A stretch of DNA of 64,000 bases from the NCBI GenBank assembly GCA_003344405.1, contig NOWV01000215.1, forward strand, positions 1-64,000, written 5' to 3'. The DNA comes from Trichoplax sp. H2. Its lineage: Eukaryota > Placozoa > Uniplacotomia > Trichoplacea. Shown piece after piece: positions 23,271-37,959 of this stretch (position 1 is the stretch's first letter; each line of letters starts with the position of its first letter). A program made the translations under genes and the position numbers. The notes below the pieces were generated by a model, which was not told the DNA's origin, ran no database searches, and saw only the letters and a list, made by a program, of their open reading frames with translations.

Positions 23271-26200
23271 TTAGGCTTTAATGATTACCTTCGACGCGGA
23301 ATTAAATTGAAATGTCGTTAACGAAATGCCATTTAGGAAAATATTAGTCACTGTTTTTGACAACCCAAATATAAGGATACGACCTAACGTTGGCAACTGT
23401 CGGTATTCAAATTTGGTAGTGATTCCGTCTAATTGTGTCTGAAATTCATAGAATTCGGCAAGGTGAGTTTGAATCAAATTACGCAAGTTTACTGCATATT
23501 CACGTGCCTACATTTGAACTTGGGATATAAACTATTCCTTATTATCATATCTAAGCTATGCTTACCCCGTTGGCCTTAAATTCCAGTAAGGAAAAATTAC
23601 CGTTTCTATACGTATCTAAATTTCGAAGCAATGAATGACTCAAAGTTAAAATAGCATCTGCAACACCATAATAACTGCTGTGATTTTCTCTATCAATCAT
23701 TAGGTTTCAAATAGTAATAAGAACGGCTGCATTAGCATATATTATAAGGGATGCTGCATTGTTGAGCTATCACTATGCAAGCAACCATTAAGCCTTGCTA
23801 TTGTACATAATTGTTAATTTGGCTATTACACTACAGACAATAATTAATTTATATTTTCTATTGGCATAATGATTTACAACTATACGTTCCTACTATTATG
23901 TTGGCAGAGTGAACGTAAGTGGTATAGTAATCATCACAGATCATACACGGTGCATAGAACGCTAAAATACGACACAGATGCATGCGAGTAGTTACAAACC
24001 GATAGATATGCCGTCATCCCAAAATAAGTTTCCAGTTGCGCTGCTGTTATCGTCAAGTGCCACTATTAGTCCGAACTGATTTAATCGACTATCGGAAAAA
24101 TCCGTTATTTAGAAATCTTTAATTAAAGTTTCTTAACGCACATCCTGTACTACGTAGTAACGTACTTAAATTATTATTTCACAACTATCGCTGTTACCGT
24201 TCGTTCATACCTGTATTCAGTGTTGTTTGCCGGCTCCTGGGTGGGCAATATATAGCCTCCTCTCACATGCAATGGTATATAATCGGCAGGAGCAGATAAC
24301 ACTACCGTTGTACCTCGCTGGTTTGACAAAATTTCAACACCAGTCCTGTAATCATACCATCGAGCGTTTGGGAAATAAGCATGTACTGTTATGGCTCCCT
24401 GAGTGAGCACCGGTGAAATTAACAATCCTCCTCCCCACATAAATTGTTTATCAGTACTTCTACAATTAATGTCTTTAGGGAATTCCATCATTAATGGCCT
24501 CATAACTGTGAAACCTTCGGTGTGTGCTATATGAAAGAGCGTATATAGATACGGTAGTAAGGTATATCGAATTTGGAGTACGTTAAGGGAATTTAATGCA
24601 ATTGCTCCATTAAAAGCAGCTGGATCTTGATCAATGCTATGGATGCTATTATGATTCCTCGAGAAGGTATAGAATGCTCCCAATTGCATCCATCGATTGC
24701 ATAACTCAACAGAACTATCTCCAGAGAAACCACAAATGTCGGCACCAATATAAGGAATACCAAACATATTAAATTCCAAGCAACCGATTATGGAGTAAGT
24801 CATAGAAGGCCATTCAGATTTATTATCGCCCAGCCAGTGTCCACCATACCGTCCGCTACTAGGAAATGTAGATCGTGATATAACTATACTCCTTAAATTG
24901 TTGCCTAAAGCCATCCGTACTGCAGTCAGAGACGGCAAAATTTCACTATGACCATATAAGCTGTGAACATTATAATGGAGTGATTGATATTGCTTTGCAT
25001 CCATACAGATAGTTTTATCATATAGCACAGCTCCCCATAAACCTCTAGGCTTATATGGAGGATTATTATAGGCGTTATTAGGGCATCCAGCAATAGATCC
25101 TTGAACAAAATTAGCTGGCTCATTCATATCAATCCATAAGCCATCAAATTTTAGAGATTTGTGAAAAGCGACGACTTGATTTTGCCACCAAATACTTGCG
25201 GAAGGATTACTAAAGTCAGGGAAGACCGCATTACCGCGTGGCCAAACTTTACCGATCAAATTTTTCCCTGAACTATCATTAACAAATACATTCATCCTAA
25301 TACCTTCGAAATAAGGAGGATATGTGTCATTAGTTTGATTATTACTAATTGCAGGATCCAAGATAATAATATAGTGTTGACCATGTGTATGTAACTCTTC
25401 CACATATTCAGGTAAACCAGCATAAGCATTTGTGTCGTACGTAAAATCTAAAGCATATCGCATATAGTCAATATCCCCATATAGTACATCTAAGGGTATA
25501 TTGTAATCCTGCATCCTTCGCATTACTTCCTTGACACGAGTAAGGCTACCGTATCCATATTTGCTAAGTTGAAAACCTAGGGACCAATAGGGTGGCATTA
25601 ATGGCAATCCAATGGTTTTTGTGTAGTCTTGAGAAACTGCAGAAGGAGATTCACCGACAAATATGAATATATCGATAATACCACCAATTGATCGAAAAGT
25701 TAAAGCAGGGGCACGTGAAAGTATAAATTCCATTGCATTGCTATTGAGGAAAAGAGCTCCATTACTATGGCCCTGACTGTCTTCGATATTGAGGTAGAAG
25801 GGATGAACTCCGTATAAATTAGCATTTTCTATAGGTGGTTGATCTCTTGCAAATAAACCCCATAGTTTCCAATTAAAATCTTGGTGTTTTAATGTACGGT
25901 GTTCGTGTTCGCCTAACCCGTAAAAATCTTGCGATGCTAACCTAGTGCTTATTTCTAAAAACTGATTTTCGTAAACTAACCCACCAATTGAAGTATCAAA
26001 TATTACTTTTCCTGTAGATTTTCGCTTAATGGAAATTGCAAAGGGCATTGCAGTAACTGAAATATTATATAAAGTTGAAGATAAAGCCCTGGGTGACGAC
26101 GTTTGATCTGTATTTGGCAAATCGATCGGAACTTGATAACGTTCCTGGTTGGGATCGTACATTCGAATACGGATTCGCGAACTAGTTTGAGTTTGAATGT

Positions 26201-29200
26201 CGACAATAAGTTGCTTTACTGCATTTTGGATAATAACTGGATTATTTTTACATCTTGTTAAATAAGCTCTCATGCCAAAATTCGTTGTGACGATAGATGC
26301 GTTATAAGCTGCATAATTGTGAGGAAAAAAACACCACGGAGCGTTAGCATAATGACCATCATGATTTGGAACCCAACAACAGCCTCTTGCTCTGCATGAA
26401 TTTTCATTTGCACCGTGTTGCGGAAAGCAATCAATTCTTTCTGCAGTTTGTACTGCTAAACATGATGATGATGATGATTCATGGCTTCCACATTGATCGC
26501 TAGGATAAGCTGGTACTTGCTGAGGTGTTTCTTGGGTGTAATTCCAATGAATAATGAATTTTTCGTCAACAGGTATTTGTACTCCACTGATATTTAAGAT
26601 TTTAAACTCACTATCGTATGCATAATTCTCGATAATTGTTTGATTTATAATCAACTCATTTATAGAATAAGCCATGCCGTAGAAAATAATATTCTCTATT
26701 ACACCTTGAATACCGTAGCCCTTATGCAATACTGTGGAAAATAATAAGTTTCCTTCAACAGTGTATCGTATTAATGTATAGTTACCAAGTTGATAAGTGC
26801 TAGCTGATTCTCCGTCATCTAGGTAAAGTTGGCCGTCAGCAGTATTATTATCATCAAGGGCAATTAATAGTGTGTAATTATTCATTCGACTGAGTAGAGT
26901 ATTATTGGAAGGTTCTTGCATAGGCAAAATTGAACCTCCTCGTACATGTAGAGGAATGACATCGGCAGGAGCCGATAAAGAAAGACTGGTTCCTGGTTGA
27001 ATTACTTCTTTTCCAGTATAAAAATCATACCATCGGGAGCTTGGAAAATAAGCATTGACCGTTGTTTTGCCTTGCTCGACAACAGGAGTAATCAATAAAT
27101 TATTTCCCCAAAGAAATTGCTTATCTACTGTTCTGCATGTTTTATCCTTGGGAAAGACTACAAAAAGAGGACGCATAACCGGCACTCCGGTAGAATGAGA
27201 TTCAAACATTAACGTATACAAGTAGGGAAGTAAACGGTACCGAATAAGAAGAACTTTACGGGCATTAGCTGCAAAAGTTGCACCGAAACTAGCTGGGTCT
27301 TGTGGAATAGCAGAATCGCTGTTATGATTTCTTGCCATTACATAGAAAGAGCCTAGCTGCATCCAACGACCACATAATTCAGCATTGCTGTTACCTGAAT
27401 AACCGCAAATATCAGCTCCTACATATGGAATCCCAAATAGGTTAAATTCTAAACAACTTATAATAGATGTCGACATTGCCTCCCAGGACGCGGTATTATC
27501 ACCTAACCAATGACCACTATAACGGCCACTGCCTGGAAAAGTCGATCTTGATAATATTATTCCCCTCTTAAGAGGATTAGCTTTACGAATTCCAGACGAT
27601 GTTGGTAACGTTTCGCTATATCCGTAAATATTATGAACGTTATAATGTCTCGAAGTAAATTGGTAAGAATCCAAACATATTGTTCTTTGATATAAATAAG
27701 TTTCATCGATGCTACCTGCCATTAGATACCGTATAGATTAGAGAATTATTAAAAATTAGTGGTATTTAATTTAGCTAAAATTCATCGTCTTACGAGGTTT
27801 ATAGGGTGGATTATTATATTGGTTAACTGGACATCCTTGAGTGGAACCATCAATAAAATTTGCCGGTTCATTTTTATTCTATATCGTTAGAACAATGATG
27901 TAAAAGTCATTAGGCCTTACATAAAATCTCTAATTATCGTCTTAGATACTGCAAAACTTGAACTGTATTTCTTACAATCCAGATTCCATCAAATTTAATA
28001 ACTTGATGAAACTGCTGAATTTTGTTTATCCACCATTCTTGTGTAGCAGGATTCATAAAATCTAAAAATACTGAATCTCCTATAGCGAGGGCCTTTTCAG
28101 ACATTAGCATGCAGGTAAGAATGGAATAGTCACTGGCGAATTCTACTTCATTTTTGAAAATATTTATATGGCGTATTATAACAATCTCTTACCTTGCCAA
28201 TTAATGGTTTATTACTGCTGCTAGAATTAATAAATAAATTTTGTGCTAGCCCTTCGTTGTATATAGTATAATTAGATATCGACTGATTATTGCTTATGGC
28301 TGGATCCTAAATAAAACAAAATTATATAAAGACAAATCTATGGTAAGCTTTTATCGAAAATTTATGGTATAGGTAAACGAAATTTTAATTTTGTATTAAA
28401 AATAACTGTTTTGGACAATTTTATTCTAGTCGAACTACAAGCTCCTACCAAGGTAATCAAATAATGTATTCCCATTTCATGTAGCTTGTTAACGTAATTG
28501 GGCAAGCCTGCATACGTATTTTCATTATAGGTAAAATCCAAATTTGCTCGCATATAGTCAATATCACTTAAGATTACGTCCTATATTATATTTGGTAAAA
28601 TAATAATGTAATTATTTTATCTCATTTCTGTATTGTTTATATTTCAGGCTACATACCACTGGAATATTGAAATTGCGATTGTTTTCTAATACATCTTTAA
28701 TTTGCTGCAAGTTCTTATATCCATATCGACTTAATTGAAAACCAAGAGACCAATAAGGAGGTAGAAGTGGCAATCCAATTGTCTGTTGGGAAAATGAGTA
28801 AGACTGCTAAGCGTGACAGTACGGCTGAATTTGGCACAATAATGTTGCATACGAATTGAACGTTTACAGCCAAGAGTCAGAAGAAAGAGCCATTCTATTA
28901 ACATTACGGACTTTCTTTGAATAATACTTAAAGTATCTGCATGAACTGAAACTACTAATCATCTCTAGTACGCGATCCTCAATTAATGCTAATGTGTGCG
29001 TTCAAATAGTGCCAATGAATGTAAATTCGGATTATGCGACAGTAATACCTGTATGTAATCGCTAATAACATCCAGAGGGTTATTGCCGACGTAAATAAAC
29101 AAATCAATGATACCTCCAGTGATGTAATATGTTATAGCTGGTGCTGGAGTAATTTCCACTTCTGTTGATTAAATTGATAAACATAGAACGAGTCGATTAA

Positions 29201-32200
29201 GTGTAAATGCAAATAAATCATTCACTGTACTGTATCTAAACTAGCGTATTTCAGTCATTTACAAAAAAAATTCTCTAGTAACGTAGTTATTTAGTTATTG
29301 TAAAGCTATAATGACCCAAAGCATTGCTATTTAAGAGGAAAATGCCATTGGAATTGCCGTCGTCATCTTCAATGTTGAGATAAAATGGATGTACTCCGTA
29401 TAAATTTTTATCAGCCTAATTATACAAAATACAAAATTTAATTTAGTCATCGTGAATATATAGCGGCTTTTGTGCTAATGCCACAAAGTTAAGCAAATAG
29501 CAGTGATTAAGGAATTAATTCAGTACCTGAGGTTGGTTATTAGCCGAGAACATCCCCCATCGTTTCCAGTTAAAATTTTGATGTTTTAACTGTTGATGCT
29601 GATGCTCTCCGAAACCGTATAAATCCGTAGATTGTATCTTTGTAGCAAATTGAATATACTGGTCCTCAAATACCAGGTTGGCCAGGCTGGTATCAAATCT
29701 AATAAAGTAAACTAGTTAACCAGACTTCCTCTAGTCCCAATAACTATTTTTACATAAATCAATTGTGTATAGAACGCAGCAGAGTACTTGTAAACAGTGC
29801 TATCATATGAGATGATGACTTTTATTACATCTCAGTGACACTGTAATAATTCTTAATATCCGTTTTAAGCGCGAATTTTACAGTTGATGAGAATGGGCAG
29901 TCATGAAAATCAAAGGCTATATCTTCAATAAAGTATCATAGCAACCTTTAATTACTCAATTGCAAATGCTTACAGTATTAGAAGATATGAGAGCAATAAC
30001 TTTTAAGACTTACACAACAGCATTGGTCGATTTTCTAGTAACAGAAATAGAAAATGGGAATTCTTGAACTTCAACTGAATATGCCGGTTCTAAAGGAGCT
30101 TGTGTTTTGTTCCGATTTAATCCTGGTAAATCAAGTGGAACCGTATATCTGGCACTGTTTGCATCGAATATCTGATAACGAAGATAGTAATAAATTGCTT
30201 ATCACCCATACCGTACTATGCATTTTCTGGTAACTTAAGACCAATATAAGTATTGATACAAAGATAGCGTAGTAATGTGATATGTTAGTTATTAGTATAG
30301 GGGAAACTTACCTTTATTCTTAACCTCGAATTTGTTTGATAGTCGATATCAAGAATTAGATAATGAATTGCAATACTGTACATTGTTGATGCCTGATTAC
30401 ATCGTGTAAGGTAAGCTTTGATGCCATAGTTTGTTTTTTCCGCTGCAGCGCGATAATGCGAATAATTTGCGGGATAAAAGCACCACGGTGCTCCTTTTAC
30501 CTGAACAGGAGACCAGCAACATCCATTTTCTTCACAAATTTGTTGATTTATGCTGCTGGAAGTACAATCTATGCGCTTGTTTACTTCAACATTTGCGCAA
30601 GCTTGGCTTCGTTGCCATGAAGATGTGCAATTATTTGTGGGGAAATGTGTAGGAATGGAAGAAGCGGTTGGGGCTAATATTTGTGTAGATGATAAGTCAT
30701 TATCGACTAAAGTTGAAGACGAGATAATTTCCGAAATTGTGGTCGAATGTAAGCCGATATTTGAAGGCGAATTCAAAACAAATGTAGCCGTTGGACTTAA
30801 ATTTTGCGTCAAGAATAGATTCGAATCTGATGAGACAGAAGGTAAGATAACTTCCGGGGTATGATGAGGCGAAACAGGAGAAGACTCCACTGTTAGTATT
30901 TCGGAAGAGCGTGATTCAATTTCTGTTAGATGGGAAGAAAAAGAGGCACTTTCCGCAATTGTGGGAGGGATCAAGCTACTAACTAAAGGTGAATTCCAAA
31001 CCGAAGATCCGGATGAATTCAGAATTTGAGTAGAGGACAAGTCCGCATCCGTCAAGGTTGAAAAGGAGTTAACCTCCAATAGCACAGAAGAATACAAACT
31101 ACGGCTTAAAGGAAGGTTCAACATCGACGATGTTGTAAATGGATTCTGGCTTATCAATGAATCAGTATCACTTAATGCAAAAGAAGCCGTTTCTGAAGTA
31201 AGACTGGATGAAAGGCTGGAACCAGCTAAAGCCGATATTAGAGATGAGGGCAAATAAGTATTTACCAAAACTGAAGAAGAGATTGCTTCTGATATTATAG
31301 ATGATGTCGGAGTAAAATTTCGTGTTGAGAGTGAGTCAGTATCAGCTAAAATAGAAGAGAAGAAAATTTCTGAAGTAGAACTGGATGAAAAAGAGTAATC
31401 AGGTAGAGTTGGAGAGTATAAGTTAGTACTTGATAAGACTGAAGAAGAATAGATTTCCGAAGTAGAAAGAGATGAAAATATTGGTACTTGTGTAGACGAT
31501 AAATTATTATCTATAGAAATAGAAGAGGATATTATTTCTAAAATTTTCGAAGAAAAGCTACTGCGTAATGGTAACTCAGAAGATCCAGACGGCGTAAATT
31601 GTTGGATGGAGGATAAATCGGTATCTACTTTTGCTAGAGACGAAATAGTTTCTGAAGTAGTATAAGATGGAATCGATGAAATAATTGGAGGTATTTGTGT
31701 TAGTTTAGAAGACAGATTAGAGTCTACAAGAATAGTTGAAGAGAAACCTACTGTAGAATCTAAGCTTACACTCATGTATGAATTCCAGGTTGAAACAGTA
31801 GATAAGATCAATGCCGGTGTAGAGGAAAAATCAGTATCTTTGGAAATCGAGGAAGTGATAATTTCTGAATTTTTTGATGAAAATAAATTGTTAATTGAAG
31901 GCAATTTCCAAGAAGAATATGTCGGAAGCAATTCTGTCGAAGATAAACCGTTAGTCTCGACGTCGGAGTTAGAAACAAGTTTTGATATTGCCAGCGAGCT
32001 TAAATTGTAATTGTTAGTCGTTACTAAACTTAATGACGCAGCTTTGGTTAATATATCTGAGGTGATCATATCAAATCCTGCGGTGTTAGTATGAGATGTA
32101 AAAGTTTGATCTTGAATAATTGAAGATAGGGTAGATAACGATTTGCCAGTTAAAGGTGCAATATTACTAGACATTTGATTTACTGTTGGAACAGATCCTT

Positions 32201-34360
32201 CGCTGATAACTAGCACCGACGTAGATTGTATACTGTTGATCAATGACGTTGGTTGTATTGAAGGAAAACTGCTGATAGGCTCGAAATTCGGATGCGATGA
32301 AGTACTAAAGGACAACCGGTAAAAGCTAGAAAATTTTGACTGTTGAGGAGTCAAAGGTATAAAAGTTGAAGAATGAGCGGCGGTGGTGCCAATATTCTCT
32401 TCTTTGCTATTGATAGAGGACATTAAATCTGTTCTTGATAACTCTTGAAAATACAAGCTAATAGAAGATAAAGTAGAACCAGATGGCTCCTTGCTAGTGA
32501 AGGAAGTTATTGAATCGAAACTAGTCAAGCCTTGAATTTTGGTCAAAATCAGAGTTGTAGGAGAAACTGAATGTTGTCTAGAGGCTATAGTATGATAGCT
32601 ATAGTACTCTGGCATTGATTGAAAATTTGTATTAATTCGAGATAAGGTATTGGAGCCCACATTTTGTGAAACAGTCTGTGATAATAATGAATTTGAAGGT
32701 ATCTGATCGCTCTTGTAGCATGGCATATTGCTATTCATTGCATTAATTGTATTGCAAGATTCGACTTCGGTCGATAGAATCGATGATCCTGCTATGGTTG
32801 AACTTTGATGAATTGAAGTCGTGTAGGATGCAGTTTGCTTTATTTCTTCATTTGAATAACTTTGCAGAGAAAATTTCGATGGTACTATAGTTAAGCTGGT
32901 AGCGACCACAGAAGGCCTTTCTGTTCCATAATTAAAACTTGAATATGTGACCGAATTTTGCTGCAGCGTTTTGGAAATTTGATCGCTGGTTACAATAGAA
33001 GCTGACATGCTTGGGTTGTCTAGAGAATTTTGCTGCTTAGTTTCTGAAATGGTAACTTGTTTGGATGAAATATCGCTAGTATCAGGTGCTGCTCCTAGAG
33101 ATGTGGATATTTTTGTTATTTGTGACCTTAAACTTAGTACATCTGTTGACGATATTTCATACTGGTTGTCGTTCATAGAAGCAGACCTAGTTGCAGTTGA
33201 GATTGAATTGATCGCACCTCCAGACATCGACGACGGGAACGCTACAGTGCTTAAATCTTCCTAAATTGATACAATTATATAGATAGTGCTTAGTTCTTTT
33301 GCGATTGGGTTCTAGGTTCAATCGTTAAATAGCTATATTCCTAAAAGTTAGAATGTCTGTTAGCTTCTATCAAATAACTGACTTTAAAAATTTATAGTTA
33401 TAGAAAAAGTGTGCTAGTTGTTGATTTAATTTCAGACTGGATATCGGTTATGGTCGATGAAGCCATTCAAAAAAATTGTTGTTATATATCTAAAAAATTC
33501 TAATCTGATTTTTTAGTAATCATAGCTAAATACCGTATATACAATAGCAATAAATAATTTAGTCTTGTACCTAATAAACAGTAGTGATGTTTCAAGCTTT
33601 AAAGAAGAATTATTTATGAGCGTCTAAAATATCGTCCATTGTCACAATGTGCTATCTAGAATAGTGTTAAGCAGGATACAGAATTGGCTCTTAATTTGAT
33701 TAAATTGTTAATCTTGAGGGTAATTGTTGTGCATATGATTTCTTGCTTAGATATCATTAGCATACCCGAAGCTCGTATGTGCATATCATAATAATTGGTT
33801 ATGCCACTATTCTGGCATATATACTTAAGTTCTATTTTCGTTATAGCAATTAAATCATACATTATCGTAAACTTTTATAGCTTCTTGCTAGTACTTTTAT
33901 TGGGTAGGAGATTAAGAAAAATCGAATAACATATGATAGTACTGTAATTATTTTAATAATTAATGGATATGAATGTATTAAATACTATCATTCTGATATA
34001 ATATAGACCGTTAAAATGATATGACAGTAATCTTCACTATGGCTTGCTGAATTTATATCTGATAAATACTTACTAAAATGTATAAAGGCTACTTCTTATT
34101 ATATATAAATCTTACAGTCGAAAAATACCAACCTGTTTCAATGTTGTTTTAAGTGACTGGTAAGAAGAGGGTACTGTTAAAAAAGCTGAGTCCGTAGGGG
34201 ATGTAGTATCCACAGGCAATTGCGTTCCTGTTAGAGCTTGAAATTCCAACAAGTTTGGTACCGAGACGTAAGCAATCGGTACCACAAAGATGGTAGTAAT
34301 AGTAGCTACAAATGCTACGCCGATGAGTAGTTTCATAGAATTATTCATAAACAACTTCAT
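23271..34360 (-). CDS. Sucrase-isomaltase/maltase-glucoamylase-type GH31 ectoenzyme with giant Ser/Thr-rich stalk
   Basis: Type II membrane alpha-glucosidase of roughly 2,700 residues. Exon 1 (34133-34360) has a short cytosolic tail and an anchor ([20 protein letters not shown]). After an intron of about 870 nt, exon 2 (30312-33260) is about 850 residues rich in Ser/Thr with recurring blocks such as TSEI(I/Y)SSS, then a trefoil ([11 protein letters not shown]). GH31 domain 1 runs over short exons (about 27790-30180) and into the large exon 24211-27715. That exon also encodes a second trefoil ([11 protein letters not shown]) and GH31 domain 2. Domain 2 has the full catalytic set: [10 protein letters not shown] with nucleophile Asp, and HWLGDN with acid/base Asp. 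Domain 1 keeps HWLGDN but reads [10 protein letters not shown] across a splice, so the nucleophile is Asn. The C-terminal beta domain ends in exons 24000-24088, 23566-23615 and 23271-23438. It likely digests alpha-glucans or maltosides at the cell surface. Confidence 0.93.
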
Positions 34361-37300
34361 TTTTATTCTGCTGCTGGTGTAGAAGTGATATTAATAATGA
34401 TTATAGAAGACTTTAGGAATACATCAAAGTTTGCAAAGTGATTACAAGGGCCTTCAAATTTCGCCTCTAATCTTTAATCATGTTGATGGTATGTTGATCT
34501 AGGAACGATTATGATGATGGAAACTCGTATCTCGAAATATTAGTAACGAATGTTACGGATAAGGCACGTTTGCTTCTATTGTTTATGGCATAGACTTTAT
34601 ATACGGATAATCCAAGCAAGTACACTCTTAATTATTTACTTAGTATGTTTACATTTGAGCTTACGTGCTACATTAAAAATAATGGTGGATAGGGTTAAAA
34701 ATCAATTACGGTAAGGAAAGAATAATAATTAAGTTTTGATCCTTTACTACCATAATTTGTATGGCTCAATCAGATCTATGTTACGAAGTCACATATTGTC
34801 CGGGTAGTGACTAGGAAGCGTATACAGTAAGATAATCTAGATGTGAATGTTCTTTCGATGCATTGCTTAATGCAAAATATGTTCCCATTCATTTGAACGA
34901 GTAATTTACTAGTAATTTATAAACGCTCAATCTTTCATTCTCTTACAATTCTTGGTAACACTTCCAAGTCTTCCATAATGGAATACATTTATAATATGAA
35001 AAATCATTATAGAAATTAGATGGCATATTACTAAACCTTGGCAATGTCTTAGTTGTTAGCACTTGAAAGTTCTTGCTATAGATACCTTCAGATCTTTCTT
35101 ATTTAAGAAATGCTATCATTATGATAGTATATAGAAATTAGTTTGTGTTATGCAGTATAATATCTAGGCAATTTTGCTCATTATTCTATATCTGATCACT
35201 GCTATTTATTAGCTAGCCACAATAGGTAAGCTTCTAAGAAAGTATTGATTTTTCATGGTTTATTTGTAGATAGATGATATTTTACAATTTGTCTAAATTT
35301 TAGATATTTTGCAAGTATTTATTGTAAATACTGGAGAAATTCTTGAAGTTTGAGATAGTTATTGAGCTCCTAGGGTATGGAATTGGAACTGATTGCATTA
35401 AAGAAGGCTAAGTATGAAATACTGGAAATTTTATCTGTTTTCTTAAACGATGCCAGTCGTTGTTTATTAGTTACTTATTATACCGTGAATATACATTTTT
35501 CCATAGGGCAATTTAATTGCTTGGCGTTAGGGTTTGTGTATGCGGCAAAAATTCAGATTGGAATGTTATAATGATGAATCTATAGCTGTAATAAATAAAG
35601 CATATCCTCTACATGGGAATATTAAATTAGTTCGTTAATTACTTTAATTATCTGATTCTAAAAATATAATTACGATGGTCATTTAAGTTAACTATAAAAG
35701 AATGTTATAAGTATAGTAACTATTGCGTAATAAAGTTAATTTCAAATTTACTTTCTTTCAGAATCTGATTAATTTTACTATGGTATGAGTCAACCTTCTA
35801 ACACTATGGTATTTTAATTGAAATCTCTATCATAATTTGTTATGCATACTATATGGAAGTATCTTTAGTATAAAATCTAGGTACACTACAAATACCAAAT
35901 GTAGTATGCGTGTCTCTGGAAAATTCTGAGGCTATTCGTACCTGTATATATTACAATGCATCTCATTTTATTTTCATTAACTACGGAATGTATTACGAAA
36001 TTCACTGAAAGTAAGTTAAGAATTTCTGTTATTAAATAATTCTAATGTTAATGTGCATACTGTACAGTATATGGAATTAGAATTATTTACGTATGAGTAA
36101 TTGTAAAGCGCAGGAAGTGACTATCTTAAACAATAGAAAATATTCAAAGGTATGCTAGTTGTTTAGCGGATATTTTATTGTAAACGATTTTTTTATATGT
36201 AAAGTAAAACTGTGGAATGCTTGTTATAGAGATGAAATATCTATAGCTAGTTGAGTAGTAGATGTTGGACACACTCATATTAACTAATAATTATGAATAA
36301 ACATTATATGACTATCGTTAAAGTTTTCTAAATTACATGGCACAGAATTATAAGTTTAGAGAAATTGAAAAAGCCTGAATTTAAATTGAGCGAAGTGCGA
36401 AGAAAATTTGTATACTCATATTTGGTAATATGGGCATGATATACGGTAATTAGATTTAACATATATTACAAAATGATTTGTGTTCGATTTTATATAAAAT
36501 TGTCTGAAGCTATCATAAATGGCATGTTTGTCTTCGTTATCTTTCTAGGGGCTACGTTGTCTATTTCTATGAATATTATATTGTACTTCAATTTACCGCT
36601 TATTAAATTATATGCAATAAAGCACTGATTACTATGTACATCTTTATACTTTTGAGCTAATTTCTTAGGCAGTTAATGACGAACTAGCCCATGGAATGTC
36701 AAAACATTACAGAAAGTTGTCTCCAAATAGACTTTTAGTTATACGATTAGTCGCTAGTTGACTTATAAACCATGAATTCATCATATCTTGGATCTACTAA
36801 TAATGCAAGGGAATATTATTAAAAGAATTTAGCCTCGTCTGTTTATTGTGCGAAAGTGAATATAGATATAGGAATAATGGAAAAGCGCTCATTGGAAGTT
36901 TATTCGCGCTAAATTTGAATCTTTTAATAATTATTGGCATTGTAGATGAAGTAGATCATATAGCGTGAAATTGAGTGTTGGATCAGTAACTGGTCATTCC
37001 GATCATTTTATCATAACTAATTAAAAGAGTTGTCGTAGTTGCATAATTATAGCTTGAGTACTTTTTTACAAGTAGGATTAGACATCTAATAATAAGGTGA
37101 CAAATGATGTTTGATTATAGTGCAAATTTTCAGTCTTAAGCGTACAGTATATCGTAGCTTTGCAGATTTAATTTCTCTGACAAAGAAATTACAGTACTTT
37201 AATTCAGGCATCACTTGGCATCAAGCTGGAATAGAATTGCATTGATAGACGTAATACACATTAGTGTAAAATATAACTAACTTACTGACATGATTAAGGT

Positions 37301-37959
37301 GATCACTCTATTTATGTCAGTAGCCTTGGTTGTTCAATGCAATTCGAGAGTTTGGAACCATAAAATTCTGCATTGTTTATTAAGATAATTTTAATCATTT
37401 ACGTACAAAGTAACGCTTACAATAATTATTTTTTGCATGTTATTTACTACGGGTGTAAAATTTCAATGAAATTAATAAGCAATATACATTATCGGGGCTT
37501 TTACAATAGCATCTTGCGTAGTTACAATATCTTCTGAAAATATCAGAATAGTCAATTTAGTGGTAAAACTACAAAAGCTTACACTAGCGAGAAATTGATT
37601 CGTTATACTCGTGTATGTCAGCTAGAACCCAGTTTATTAATTGCAGTATTCATTAATGCATAAAGCTAGAGCATATTTTTAATATAGCATTAAGTTTAGC
37701 TATGATTTTACGTCTTATTAATCAATTTTTAGATCAGCAGCTAGGACAGTTTCACCCATTGATATCGCTTAGTAGCCTGTATCTAACTGATGACTTGGTA
37801 CGCATTGAATATAGCATAGCGCCATATCGCAGAAAGCAGCTTATTCTTATGTTTAGAATAGGACAATCTCCACCGTGGAATGAAATTGATAGAACTTATG
37901 GCACAATTAAATTATCATGTTAAATAGTATTTACGAATTTCTTTACAATGCCGCCATTT
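34361..37959. other. Long intergenic region, no recognised gene
   Basis: About 3.6 kb of AT-rich DNA. A 73-codon plus frame at 37702-37923 (MILRLINQFLDQQLGQFHPL...) has a fairly protein-like composition but no family likeness, and no adjoining exons are evident. A second short frame at 35377-35571 is less convincing. Few GTAC repeats occur here. A TATA-like element for the GH31 gene lies near 34595. Confidence 0.5.
34595..34603 (-). promoter_or_regulatory. Possible TATA box of the GH31 gene
   Basis: TATATAAAG on the minus strand, about 235 nt upstream of the start codon at 34360. Spacing would allow a 5' untranslated region of about 200 nt. In such AT-rich DNA a chance match is likely, so this is weak. 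Confidence 0.25.

Noticed and set aside
24926-28553. Short minus frames at 24926-25123, 26003-26206 and 28362-28553
   Set aside because: The first two are other-frame shadows of the GH31 exon; the third is a GH31 exon read through into its intron, so it is part of the main gene.
30431-33264. Plus-strand frames at 30431-30652, 30550-30864, 31774-32010 and 33007-33264
   Set aside because: They are antisense shadows of the Ser/Thr-rich exon of the GH31 gene; Ser codons read backwards give acidic and Val/Phe-rich frames.
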